Source of the DNA: Episyrphus balteatus
Lineage: Eukaryota > Arthropoda > Insecta > Diptera > Syrphidae
NCBI RefSeq assembly: GCF_945859705.1
Contig: NC_079137.1
Location: forward strand, 27,771,322-27,835,321
Length of the DNA: 64,000 nucleotides
Reading direction: 5' to 3'
Under the pieces are notes generated by a model, which saw only the letters and a program-made list of their open reading frames with translations, was not told where the DNA came from and searched no databases. This document shows, piece by piece, positions 44,450 through 55,800 of this stretch. Position 1 is the stretch's first letter. Every line of letters starts with the position of its first letter. The translations under genes were made by a program, and so were the position numbers.

Positions 44450-47198
44450 CCTTTTTTCAATGACACTTACACTTGGGCTCAAGTGTAAACTGATGGGCAT
44501 TTCTTCAAGTACGAGTATCACGGTTGAATTATTTAAGGGGAGGAATGCAGCTAGCTATTTCATTAGAACATTTTTTAAAAAAGTACCTATAAAATAAGGA
44601 CAGGCATGATACATTCCGGCGGTGCTCAAGAGGTGGGATTGTACCAGTAATGGACCTATCGCCTATCATTTTAAAAGCTCTATTTTGAATTCTATCCAAA
44701 TAACTCAAGTGGGTCTTAGGAGCACCTGCCCAGATATGGGAATTATACTCGAGCTTTGGACGAATATATGCTTTATAGATTATAGCCAGATCAGAAGGGG
44801 TGAAATATTTCTAACATCTTCGAAGGAAACCTAAGCATTTCGCAGAGTTTTTGGCTACATCGAATATGTGCTCATTCCACAAAAGGTGGTTTGTAATGGA
44901 CATACCTAGAATCGAAAGCTCATCAGTTTCCTCGATGCAAGTACTACTCATGGATAGTGGCAAAGGGGGAAGGTTTCGTTTTAATGATAGTTATAGCAGC
45001 ATTGTGTTTTAGAAGCATTAAATTCTACGCGGTTTCTTATTCCCCATTGGACAATGCATTCGAGATCAGAATTTAATGAGCTTATCATATTTTGCCGTTG
45101 GAGTTCCACATCCAAAGGACATGGGTGTGAATCTTCAAACGAATATGAAAAGCTGAGGGTACTATCATCTGCGAAACAATTTAATGGATAAGAAGTTTCA
45201 GACAGCAAATCATTAATGAAAATGAGAAACAGAGTCGGAGACAAAACGGAGCCCTGGGGCACACCAGCGTTTATATTATGGGTTTCAGACTTGAATCCAT
45301 CCAAAACGACTTGAATTGAACGGTTCGAAAGGTAATTTCTAATCCAACGAAGAAGAGATTCATCAATACCGAATGCAAGCATTTTCGATAACAATCTTAC
45401 TTTCTCCAAAACGATGTAAAGATTTGTTCCACTGATCGGTGAGATAAACCATCAAATCACCAGTGGATCTATTGCCACGAAAGCCATACTGCCGGTCATT
45501 AAGAAGCTTCCGTTCTTCAAGATATTTCTTAAGCTGGAAATTAATCAGCGTTTCCATAACCTTGGAAAGAAGGGATGTAAGTGCAATCGGACGATAGTTA
45601 GAGGGTGAAGAAGATTCGCCTTTTTTAGGGACAGGCTGGACAAATGCTGTTCTCCATCCACTCGGAAAGAGACCTGTAGAGTACGACAGATGGAAAAGCT
45701 TACGCAGTGGTTTTGCCAGCGTAGAAGAACACCTCTTCAGAACTATGGGAGGGATACTATCCGGGCCAGCGGATTTGTGTATGTCAAGGTCTTTATGAAC
45801 TCTTGCCACTGCACGAGTACGAAAAAAGATAGGTCCCATACATGGTATAAAAAGACAAGGTATGATCATTAGAGCCGCCATCTTACAAAATGGGGTAATA
45901 AGGTTTTGACGTTGGGCTGGGCTGTCAAAAGCTTAAGTAGCCATAAGTTTTGACAGTTCTCGATACTGAGTTTTTTCTAATGATCATACCTTCTCTTTTT
46001 ATACCATGGGTCCCATAAAACTATTAACTCGCTCAAGTGAAGAGGGAGTCATGACACTTTCTGTTAACGTTGAATTGGCAGCGAACTGCCTGACGAGAAG
46101 GTTGGCTTTCTCAAGAGAACTAACAAAAGGAGTGTCATTGTAAACGAGCGTTGGAACCGAAGATGTTGTAGAGTTTCGAATATTTTTCACAAATGACCAA
46201 AAATTTTTACTACCTGTGTGACACTGTAGTATTTTTTGTCTTAATTTTTGCTCATGCAAAAATTTGATTCGTCGAATATGGGCGTTGCTGGCCTTTCTAG
46301 CTTGCTTAAATCTTATCCGATTTTCCTCAGTGGGGTTGGCTTTATAATAACCGAACATTACCTCTTTTCCCTGATAACCTCTTTGCAGCTCGAATCAAAC
46401 CACGAATTCTCTTTCGGTTTGATTATTTTAGCCCTATTCGGGATAAAATTTCTCATTCCGAAGAGAATTAAGTTTTTGATCATATCTGTACTGGAATCAA
46501 CGTCACTATCGAGGAAACATAGCGACCAGTTAAAGTTTTTGAAAAAAGCGTTGAGACCCTCCCAGTTGGCTTTCTCATATTGCCAAACAGTTCTCTTAGG
46601 AGTTTTTTCTTTAACTGGATTTTTTTGACAAGAGAAATTCGCAGATATGACACAATGATCTGATGTGTCTAGAGGCGATAATACACTTACAGTGTATTTA
46701 TCAGGGTCAGAGGTAAGAAACAAGTCTAGAGTATTTTCAGCCCGACCAGCGACGTCCGAAATTCGAGTCGACTCGTTAACTAGTTGAGTTAAGTGGTTTA
46801 ACTCGGCAAAAATCTCAACATACCTTCCTTCGGGTGTTGTCTGGCCCGAAAAGCGAAGCCAAGAAGAATTGTGTACATTGAAATCGCCCGTAATGACGAT
46901 TTCAGTGCGAGGGTGAAGGGTAACAATCCTTTGAATGGAGTCGGATAGAACATCAAATTCATTAGAAGTTGAATTACTATCCAGATTTGGACTTCGATAA
47001 ATAAAACATGTATGGATGCTGCGCTTGTTAATTGTAAATTTGAACCACAGATTCAGAACATTCTGAATTTTCACTTATTTGGGTCTCACCTAGTGCCAAA
47101 ACAGCTGGCCTGTTTTGCACAGTATAAATGTACACATCGCAAAAATTCGATCTAAGCCCACGAATGTTGGCATAATCGACCCTGAAATTACCTACCAT
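44450..47198 (-). pseudogene. LINE-C ORF2: endonuclease and reverse transcriptase, broken
   Basis: The ATG at 47198 opens VDYANIRGLRSNFCDVYIYT (endonuclease N-terminus). After a frame change near 47060 come VITGDFNVHNSSWL and PLDTSDHCVISANF (catalytic). A second shift at ~46358 separates VIREKR and MFGYYKANP. A 168-bp MITE splits NSFMGP from GPIFFRTRAVARVHK. The reverse transcriptase has SAGPDSIPPIVLKRC, VPKKGESSSPSNYRPIALTS, RQYGFRGNRSTGDLM, INAGVPQGSVLSPTLF and CFADDSTLSF. About 50 bases at ~45390, encoding the ALDIS.AF..VW palm motif in LINE-D, are deleted, removing the first catalytic Asp. The tail PLEHRRNVSCLSLFYR is at ~44600. Confidence 0.9.
45841..46008. mobile_element. 168-bp MITE with 9-bp target duplication, inside LINE-C
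   Basis: The ends CATGGTATAAAAAGACAAGG and the complement of CATGGTATAAAAAGAGAAGG start ~32-base inverted repeats (also TATGATCATTAGA). The LINE sequence GGTCCCATA is duplicated on both sides (45832-45840, 46009-46017). Superfamily not certain. Confidence 0.9.
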
Positions 47199-47611
47199 TT
47201 AAATATACTAAAACTTTAAAAAACCTTATCCGACAATTACCTATATTGAATGTCTTACATAAATTCCAATTTGAGCTTCAACAAAACAAATTGTCACTAG
47301 TGTTATGCCTTAGTGACAATTTGTATCAATCCGCCCCTGGTTATTTATTAACACATACAATAATCTATCTGGAGTCGAACTGATAACGATTGCGGCATTA
47401 TGAGAAGAAGCTCCACTCACAATACCACAATCATTAAGCTAATTCGACTGCGAGAATGATGGGGGAAGGAAAAGAAGGAAAACAGTGCATATGCACTGAA
47501 GACTATTATTTAGAGGCGCGAGACTTTTTTTTTGTGATTTGGCGATGCTACGGTTGTTGTTGTTATTGAATTTGCATTTTTGTTGGTATTATATTATTTG
47601 GTTAGGGACAG

Positions 47612-48175
47612 CAGGGTTCGGACTTTACTTCGATCGAAGTAGATTTACTTCGATTTTGGGAAAAAAATAAAATCTACTTCCCTACTTCTCTTTTTCAGGA
47701 TCTACTTCTATTTCTTGATTGAAAAATATTTTTCAAATAATAAATTTAGAGAAAGGGATTAACTTCAATTTTATATCTGGTCGAGGCATTGAGAAATAAA
47801 GCTCAACTGAAATCTCAAATGATGAATGGAGGTCAATTATTCTTCGAATTCAAGATATAAATAAAGTTTAGGTATCAAAGTAATTTTGACTGATTTTGGA
47901 GAATTCGTGATCAAAAATTTGTTAGATTATGCTGAATCAACCATTTTACCACAAAGCACCGTTACAACCACTAGATGAGAAAGGTTTTTTGGAAAAGATT
48001 ATAATAAAAAAAGTAAAGAAAAATAATTTTGTTGAAAAATTATTTTTTTACAATAAATTTTTGTAAATAAATGTTCTGAAAGTTTAATTTTGAAATCTAC
48101 TTCCGAAATTTTGGATCTACTTCACTTTTTTTTTCAAATTTGCTTCGAAATTTTGAAATTGAAGTCCGAACCCTG
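47612..48175. mobile_element. 564-bp hAT MITE
   Basis: Inverted ends CAGGGTTCGGACTT and AAGTCCGAACCCTG with a perfect 8-bp duplication AGGGACAG (47604-47611, 48176-48183). Subterminal words ACTTCGATC, CTACTTC and TTCGAAAT recur near both ends. Confidence 0.92.
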
Positions 48176-48520
48176 AGGGACAGTGAACTATTGTTTGTTT
48201 TTTTTTTTCTTATTGCGGGAGAGGAACTGAGGTGTTGTTGTTGTTTGTTATTGCACTTTTTATGAATTTATTTTATATGCACGCCGCGAGGTTATTTTTT
48301 TTTTTTTTGGTTTAATTTGTGGGTTTTATGCATATATATTTTTGATTTAATGGGCTATTTTTTTTTTTTTTTTTAATAATTATTTGTTGTAAACAAAAAT
48401 AAAAACACAAATGACAGGAACTATGTAAAAAAATAATTAAAAACACAACGAGAACACTCTTTTCCGACGGGACGAGACTTTCACACGTGCGTTGCCGATT
48501 TGAGGCAAATCGGCACTCAA

Positions 48521-50600
48521 ACTAAGGGTGGGCTAACGAAAAAAAAGTGATGTAATTAGTTGGAATTAGAATGGTTAATTGAGGAAAAATGAAAAAAGGA
48601 TACATTTTACACTGAAAAAAAAACAATTTTGATTTTTAAGAAGTTGGTACTTTGAAAAAAGTTTTTTGTTATAACTTTTAAACTAAGGGTGGGCTAACGA
48701 AAAAAAGTAATGTAATTAGTTGAAATTAGAATGGTTAATTGAGGAAAAATGAAAAAAGGATACATTTTACACTGACAAAAAAAATTTTTGATTTTTAAGA
48801 AGTTGGTACTTTGAAAAAAGATTTTTGTTATAACTTTTAAACTAAGGGTGGGCTAACGAAAAAAAGTGATGTAATTAGTTGGAATTAGAATGGTTAATTG
48901 AGGAAAAATGAAAAAAGGATAAATTTTACTCTGACAAAAAAAATTTTTGATTTTTAAGAAGTTGGTACTTTGAAAAAAGTTTTTTGTTATTACTTTTGAA
49001 CTGAGGGTGGGCTAACAAAAAAAAGTGATGTAATTAGTTAAAATTAGAATGGTTAATTGAGGAAAAATGAAAAAAGGATACATTTTACACTGACAAAAAA
49101 AAATTTTGATTTTTAAGAAGTTGGTACCTACAGTAGTCCCTCGATAATGTGAATTACCGATAATGCGAATTTCTCTAAAATGTCAATCGCCAAAAATTTT
49201 CATTGTCATCTCTGTAATGTGAATTTCGAAAATTTTTAGACTCTATAATGTGAATTTCCTTTGCAAAAGCTTGCATGTTTTTCTCGTTCGTGCACGCAAT
49301 CTTTGTATAGGTCTGAAAAGTGGATAACTGTTATTTGTCTTGACATTTCTTAAGATATTGAAAGCAGCTGCAGGCTGGAGATTTTTGTGCTAACATTTTA
49401 CATCTTTCTATACGAAGTTTTTTAACGTTTTTTTTTTTACTTGTATTTTATTGACTTTTTTCTTTATTCAGTACAGGCTTAAACTGAGCTAAAAATAACT
49501 GTAATATTCATTGGTTTTAAGAATGTTTTAATCAGTTAAATGGCAATTGGAAAAAGTTCCAGTAATGTGAATCCCTCTAAAATCCGAAAACGCCTTGTTT
49601 TAATTAGTTCACATTATCGAGGGACTACTGTACTTTGAAAAAAGTTTTTTTGTTATAACTTTTAAACTAAGGGTGGGCTAACGAAAAAAAGTAATGGAAT
49701 TAGTTGGAATTAGAATGGTTAATTGAGGAAAAATGAAAAAAGGATAAATTTTACAATGAAAAAAAAAAAAAAAATTTTTGATTTTTAAGAAGTTGGTACT
49801 TTGAAAAAAGTTTTTTGTTATTACTTTTGAACTGAGGGTGGGCTAACAAAAAAAAGTGATGTAATTAGTTGAAATTAATTAGAATGGTTAATTGAGGAAA
49901 AATGAAAAAAGGATACATTTTACACTGACAAAAAAAATTTTGATTTTTAAGAAGTTGGTACTTTGAAAAAAGTTTTTTGTTATAACTTTTAAACTAACGA
50001 AAAAAAGTGATGTAATTAGTTGGAATTAGAATGGTTAATTGAGGAAAAGTGAAAAAAGAATAAATTTTACACTGAAAAAAACAAATTTTGATTTTTAAGA
50101 AGTTGGTACTTTGAAAAAAGTTTTTTGTTATAACTTTTAAACTAAGGGTGGGCTAACGAAAAAAAGTAATGAAATTTGTTGAAATTAGAATGGTTAATTG
50201 AAGAAAAATGAAAAAAGGATACATTTTACACTGACAAAAAAAATTTTTGATTTTTAAGAAGTTGGTACTTTGAAAAAAGTTTTTTGTTATAACTTTTAAA
50301 CTAAGGGTGGGCTAACGAAAAAAAGTGATGTAATTAGTTGGAATTAGGATGGTTAATTGAGGAAAAATTTAAGAAGGATAAATTTTACACTGAAAAAAAC
50401 AAATTTTGATTTTTAAGATGTTGGTACTTTGAAAAAAGTTTTTTGTTATAACTTTTAAACTAAGGGTGGGATAACGAAAAAAAGTGATGTAATTAGTTGG
50501 AATTAGAATGGTTAATTGAGGAAAAATGAAAAAAGGATAAATTTTACACTGAAAAAAAAAATTTTATTTTTAAGAAATTGGTACTTTGAAAAAAGTGTTT
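48521..50600 (+). repeat. ~160-bp satellite, right-arm array (about 10 copies)
   Basis: Units start near 48521, 48682, 48841, 49000, 49668, 49829, 49989 (short by ~15 bases), 50142, 50302 and 50461, with the core ACTAAGGGTGGGCTAACGAA. Opposite orientation to the left-arm array. Interrupted by a 500-bp MITE. Confidence 0.92.
49131..49630. mobile_element. 500-bp Tc1/mariner-pogo-type MITE in the satellite array
   Basis: Ends CAGTAGTCCCTCGATAATGT and ACATTATCGAGGGACTACTG (perfect over at least 20 bases), flanked by TA on both sides (49129-49130, 49631-49632). CAGT ends with TA duplication fit the Tc1/mariner/pogo group. Confidence 0.85.
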
Positions 50601-50978
50601 TTTCGTGTTCTGAAAAAGCAATCACTTCACACCATTTCATATTTGTTGTTACTTTTGAAATACGTTTGGATATATTTTACTAAGCATGTAGCTTTTCTAG
50701 GTACTTATATGGCAAACAAAAAAAAAATTGATTTTGAGACTTGAAAAATTATTCGTTTGTTGTGGTTTTTAATGTTAAATGTTTCCTTAAGCTTCTTAAC
50801 AGGAATGTTATATGGACTACATTCAATCAAGTAAAAATGTTAATTCAAATTAAAAACATTTGAGGCGCAATGCAAACACCAGTGAATTTAATTGTTCTTA
50901 ATTATAAATTAAAAAAGGGTCACTGAGGTGTATACGTACTTTTTTTTGTGTGGTGAATAAAAACTAATTCTTCTATAA

Positions 50979-51780
50979 CACTGCACAACAAGGTTTTGGA
51001 TGAATAAACTATACAATACTTTTCCAAAGGTTTTTGGTGTGCTGAACTCGAATCTGGTTTCAGAAATGTTCTATCAGCTCTAGTTTTTGAAATATTGACA
51101 TTAGAAAATGCAAAAACACGTTTTTTGGCTGATAGCTCTGGTCAACAAAATTTGACTATTTTTATTATGAATAAACCAAAGTATACTTTTATACAATAGT
51201 TTTTGATACGCTTAACTCAAATATGAAGTCAGAAATATTCTATCAATCTTAGTTCTTGAAATATTGGCGTAAGAATTTGTGAAAAAAGCGTGTTTTGGCT
51301 GTTTTTGAGGTTATGCTATCATGTGAGGTACCTTATTTCAACACAATTTTTAACGTTTTCTATAAGAACTGTTTTCCTTCTTTGAAAATTTGTTTAAATC
51401 TTTCCGATATCTGTTTTATTATCCGAGATATCTTAAGTTTAAGTACGTGTATTTTGGCTTATTTTATCAATAACGTTATTTCAAACTGCAGTAACTTCAA
51501 ATTAAAATATCTCGGATTCTAAAAAAGGTATCGCAAAGATTTAAACAGATTTTTAAAGAAGAAAAACAATTCTTTATACAAACCTTCAAAAACAGTGTTG
51601 AAAAAAATTCCCTCACATTGCAGCATAACTTCAGAATCAGGTGTTTTTGCATTTTCTAACGGTAATATTTTAAAAACGAGAGCTGATAGAATATTTCTGA
51701 ATTCGGATTCGAGCTCAGCACACCAAAAACCTTGGTTTTGTTTATTCATCATACAAAAACTTTAATTTTGTTGTGCAGTG
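50979..51780. mobile_element. 802-bp inverted-repeat element in the right foldback arm
   Basis: Ends CACTGCACAACAA and TTGTTGTGCAGTG, flanked by TAA on both sides (50976-50978, 51781-51783). Removing it restores the continuous string CTTCTATAATTTTTAAAC, which is exactly what the uninterrupted left arm has in complement, so the borders are certain. The interior is imperfectly palindromic. No protein recognised. Confidence 0.9.
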
Positions 51781-52153
51781 TAATTTTTAAACTTAGCTTA
51801 CGATAGCAAAAATAAAAGTTGGGCTATCCTGGGCTAACCTTGGGCAAACAAACCACGGTTTTAAACTAAGGATTTTTTCACAGGAAAAAAAAATTTAAAT
51901 TTTTTCGGTTTCTGATATGAAAAAAAGTTTTTTGTTGTATCTTTTGAAAAAATAGTGCAATCAAGAAAAAAAAAAAGTTGAGCTATCCTGGGCTAACGTT
52001 AGGTAATCGAACCACAGTGCAAAAACAACAATTTTTACACAGAATAAAAAAAAGTTTTTTTTTGTGATTTTTGAATTAAAAAAAAAAAATAATTCTGTTA
52101 TAATTTTAAAACTAAGGGTGGGCTAACGAAAAAAAATCTTGGGCTATCCTGGG

Positions 52154-52456
52154 CTAACCTTGGGCAATCGAACCATATAGGTTTGAAAAAAAATTTGCAT
52201 TTGGGGGTGCCAGCTTCACATAGCCCTCGGTATCAGCGATAGATGAGTTTAACCAGGTTTCAGTTAAGACAATAACTTCGTGCGAAACGTTATTTGCATT
52301 TTTGTAGACCTTATTGGTCTTTGTCCGTAATCCATTCACATTTTGATAGTATATTAGTACTTGTTGGAGTTGCTGCAGTTGGATGTTTGCATTGTCAGGT
52401 GTTTGTGAAAATGGTTTGGCTGCTTTTTCAAGTTCCAGAAGGCCAAAAAGATTCAT
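52154..52456 (-). pseudogene. LINE-A ORF2, start
   Basis: Encodes LQQLQQVLIYYQNVNGLRTK and EVIVLTETWLNSSIADTEG before running into the foldback element (boundary at 52235). The last ~27 codons of this open frame (from 52234 downward) are foldback sequence. Confidence 0.85.
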
Positions 52457-53060
52457 TATTTAAAAGATAAAAAACTGAATCTGAGCACCTTATTTTGAAA
52501 GATGAGTACATAGAATAATTCCGTTGAAGCATTTTTTCTACAATAATGCTTTGTAGCGTACCAATCTTGTTTTTTATGAAATTTTTTATGTCTAAAGCAT
52601 TAGTAGATGGGTCAAGCTTAGAAATGAAAAGAATTTTTTGTCCTTCAACAATTTTTAAACGTGATTCAAAAGGCATTTTTGAGTTGTTCTGCTCTTGAAC
52701 ATGACAAGCTTGAAGTGGAGAGTTACTTGTATCAATATTATTTACGCCCATTGAGTGAAAGTTTGGTAACGTCGTGAGCAGATGTAGGTGATTTTTTAGT
52801 TGGAGTTTTAAGCAATGGTATAGATGACGACGGAAGAAGGGTCGGGGGGTTTAGTGCATCATAATTGAAGTTGAAGTTTTGTAGTGGATGAGAAGGTGTA
52901 ACAGAATCAAATATTGATGTTGCTGTTTTTTTAACTAATGGATTTTGAAGAGAGTTCTCTGCGTCAAGTTCATTGCTTTTGCGTTTAGATGAGCTTTTAG
53001 GTCCAGAGATAATATTTTTAACTTTTGTCTTACTTCTCGTTTGACAAACGTCATAATAAT
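52428..53060 (-). pseudogene. LINE-A ORF1, C-terminal half
   Basis: Two frames joined near 52745 encode FNFNYDALNPPTLLP and VEGQKILFISKLDPSTNALD, matching LINE-B ORF1. The PHD-finger half is absent; similarity begins near CQTRSK at ~53045. Confidence 0.8.
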
Positions 53061-53159
53061 ACCTGTGTAATTTGTATTTAAAAAGTGCAAGCGAATCGCC
53101 TGAAAACAACAAAAAATACCTACTATAAAAAATATAGAAATTATTAAATTATTCTTTTA

Positions 53160-53395
53160 TTTGTTTTGCTTTTCCACCTGGGTTCCCAGGTTTTCAAAAC
53201 AAAAATCCCCTTTTTTTATCACCAAAACGTTTTTGTTTCCCCTTTTTCGTAAAAAAAATCCCCTTTTTTTTTGTGAAGAAAAAAATGCAAGTATTTAAAA
53301 ACTTTTTTAAAAAAATATTAATTTTGTACGTATTTAATTTAATCTTAAAAAAAAACTTTATAATTTAGGTACATATAAATCTTATTTTGAGGAAA
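53160..53395. other. A/T-rich spacer with CCCC-T runs
   Basis: Repeated TCCCCTTTTTT words with no gene. Confidence 0.35.
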
Positions 53396-53398
53396 AAT

Positions 53399-53492
53399 CC
53401 TACCGTAAATCCGAGATTTAGCTAAGTAGATTTAAAATAAATCTCGAGATTTGTTCTAAATCTACTTAGCTAAATCTCGGATTTACGGTAGG
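53399..53492. repeat. 94-bp hairpin with 36-bp perfect arms
   Basis: CCTACCGTAAATCCGAGATT... and ...AATCTCGGATTTACGGTAGG pair perfectly over 36 bases with a 22-base loop (53435-53456) that includes ATCTCGAGAT. It could be a minimal MITE or a hairpin-RNA locus; no target duplication seen. Confidence 0.8.
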
Positions 53493-53634
53493 TGGAAACA
53501 TACAGTATAAGGCAGGCTTCTTCAACCACGATATGTGTCGTAACAGTTTATTAGTCTTTTTTGGGGCTGCCGTCGCGTAGCAGGCTCAAATCTATTTGAT
53601 AACTAAAAAAAAATAAAATGTAATTAATGTAATA

Positions 53635-55800
53635 CAGTGGCGACAAAATAAATAGCACATGTACCCTAAAATTTCTAAAATTAAAGTTTTTCGCACTTTT
53701 TTAACTTAAAAGAGCTGTTTTATTAATGATGAAGTAAGAACACAGATATATTTGATTTATTAAAAAATAAATTAAGCACATTGAATTCTTTAACAAAAAA
53801 TAACAACAAAATCATTAATACAGCTCAAGTTTTTTAGGACAAAATAAATAGCACACTTCCTAAAAACAAAAATAAATTAACAAAAATTTTAACACAGTTA
53901 AAAGAAAATAACTAGTATTTGGTTGGGTAACTCATATTATTTATCACAGCATAAAACCAGCAGTTAATAGACGTAACAAGACTCCGAAATCGTTCAAAAG
54001 GTATACTGAATACCAAGCTCGTCGAAATTCCTGCCAAAGTTTGTCCAAATTTGAGGTATCAGACCTGTTAATCGCTTTTCCCACGTCACTCTACAAGTCC
54101 TCAATAGGATTCAGATCTGAGGACTGGCTTGGCAATTCCATAACACCGATTTTTTGGACGGATAGCAATTGTTTCACAGACTTAGTCTTATGTTTTGAAT
54201 CGTTATCCTGTAGAAATGTCCACTTTAAAGGCATTTCCTTCTCAGTAAAAGGTAGAATAGTGTCCCTTAGGATTTCCTTGTACTTAAGGTGGTCCATAAT
54301 ACCCAGTGCTGGTTTAAGCACTACCGGCGCCCCTGGGCAAGATTGCAAGTGGCGCCTCTAAAAAAAAATTCATCTAAAAACAATTTTTTAAAATCACGAA
54401 AAAAAGCAATAGCAGATTATGTCTTACCTCTCATATACTTGTTAATGCATTTATTAAAAATGTGCAGTGTATTAACTTAAAAAGGTTAACTTAAAAAAAA
54501 AATTAATTATTCATGTCATTTAGGCTCAATTGACAAGACTACCTTTATCTCTGACTTTTTTGTTTAAACACATTTAAAGATTAGGTACAGTTGGTTTTAT
54601 TTGAACAATATTTTTTCAAAAACTTTTTCAACTAGGTACATTAATGTCGTTTTCGATTGGAATCACTCAATGATTCTCTCATTCTGAAATCCAATAAAAA
54701 ACTTTGAATCGCTTCCACCCAATTCTAAAATTTAATATCTGTATTGGCGAAAAATCAAATATTTTGTTTTTGTTTTTTCACTAGGAGAATAAAAAACTTG
54801 CACGCTTCTTAATGATTCCAGGCGCTTCCGGACTGCCAATCGAAAACAACATACCTTTATAAGTATAATGTTTGTTCGTTGTGAGCTCAGGGCACTCTGG
54901 GTCGCTCCGAATTCGTTGTCAAGCGTTTTTTGTAGCTCCTTTTTCAACCAGAGTTATTTCCTCTGTGTTCGATGTTCGCAGATGAAACTAAAGCTCTGAG
55001 GTGTTCGATGTATAATGAAAACCCGAGAAACTCTGATTTTTTTCACAGTTAATTGAAATGACTTAGAGTGCCCTGGAGGGGGAGAGGGTTTTCCGGATTT
55101 TGGGCTTTCTGGATTTTTAATTTCGGGATTCTGTCCGTCTCCCTTCTCTTTCCTTATTCATTATTATAGGGGCACCTTTGCAAAAATTAAATTGGTAGGA
55201 GGAATATTAGGATTGCTTTAGTCTTTCAAAAGAAATTGGGGCGCCTTGTTCTTCAAAGATGAACGAAGATTTTGGACACCATTGTCCTTCCGGAAGCCAA
55301 ATAAATTAACCCAAAATTGGGGGGCGCCTTCATTCTTCAAAAAGTTTAATACAAACAATACGAGCGCCGTTGAAAATGTAAAATAGAAACAAATTGGGGC
55401 GCCTTTGTGAATGTAAAAAAAATAAAACATCGATTGGAAAGACTTCGTTATTTATATTACTTTTGTAAAAGTTCGGGGCGCCTGCGGCGCCCCCTCAATT
55501 CTTGCGCCCCTGGGCCACGGCCCAGGCTGCCCCCCCCTAAAACCGGATCTGATAATACCCTCTATCCGATGAAATGGCCCCACACCATGCCAAGAAAAAC
55601 ATCCCCAAACAAGAATACTAGCCCCACCATCCTTAACAGTCTATATTTTATACTGCGGGTCACATTTCAACTGCCCCACGCGGGGAATTTCCGTATTGGG
55701 CATTTGGAAATGCCTCTTATGCCCCATAGGCTCCCTAGTTTTATTTCTAGAAGCCCTGTGAAAGTAAGTACAAGCTAAATTTTTTAAACTGTCATTCAAA
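53635..55800 (-). pseudogene. Tc1-like transposase relic split by a hAT element
   Basis: The right end has the inverted-repeat-like CAGTGGCGACAAAATAAATA next to TA. On the minus strand TVKDGGASILVWGCFSWHGV and GPFHRIEGI (55660-55560) run into the hAT insertion and resume as MDHLKYKEILRDTILPF, MPLKWTFLQDNDSKHKTKSV and SQSSDLNPIEDL (54300-54091). These are the DDE catalytic core of a Tc1-family transposase. The N-terminal DNA-binding part is largely lost. Confidence 0.88.
54304..55551. mobile_element. 1.25-kb hAT element inside the Tc1 relic
   Basis: A perfect 8-bp duplication ATAATACC (54296-54303, 55552-55559) flanks ends CAGTGCTGGTTTAAGCACTA and ...AACCGGATCTG. Both subterminal regions are full of GGCGCCCC / GGGGCGCC words. 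The exact restoration of transposase reading frame on excision confirms the borders. No hAT transposase recognised. Confidence 0.9.

Larger units (their letters stand above)
44445..48520 (-). mobile_element. LINE-C: CR1-like LINE in the centre of the foldback element
   Basis: The coding part runs 47198-~44450, with ~1.3 kb of 5' sequence beyond it that holds a 564-bp hAT MITE. Its two borders both abut satellite units, so it inserted into the array or replaced the loop of the foldback. It is the same family as LINE-D (8476-9390). No poly-A tail, consistent with CR1-type ends. Confidence 0.75.
42704..52226. mobile_element. 9.5-kb foldback element with satellite-bearing arms
   Basis: Terminal inverted repeats GGCTATGTGAAGCTGGCACC and GGTGCCAGCTTCACATAGCC are flanked by TCGGTATC on both sides (42696-42703, 52227-52234) within LINE-A coding sequence. 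The left arm (42704-~44444) and right arm (~48521-52226) are inverted copies of each other: terminal block, three repeats of GGTTAGCCCAGGATAGCCCAA, a shared middle block (AACATTTTTACTTGATTGAA), then arrays of a ~160-bp satellite in opposite orientation. The right arm is longer because of more satellite copies and two insertions. The centre holds LINE-C. Long inverted arms with internal tandem repeats and an 8-9-bp duplication resemble Drosophila FB and Galileo elements. Confidence 0.88.
32693..53060 (-). mobile_element. LINE-A: one degenerate CR1/Jockey-like LINE split by at least four insertions
   Basis: Pieces in transcription order: ORF1 part 53060-52428, ORF2 start 52456-52235, then 42703-41949, 36016-35420, 34420-33815 and 33614-32693, ending in a TTTA-rich 3' tail. 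The intervening blocks are a foldback element, LINE-B, family K and a Harbinger-like MITE. Removing each block at its duplication joins protein text; for example LNQTSV (41949 side) joins QIDDMTIKFYNV (36016 side) in one frame. The catalytic FYADDVKIF box is at ~33880. Several frameshifts and an in-frame stop show that it is dead. The 5' end lacks the PHD-finger part seen in LINE-B. Confidence 0.85.

Noticed and set aside
46248..46628. 126-codon plus-strand frame
   Set aside because: Antisense shadow of the LINE-C endonuclease/reverse transcriptase.
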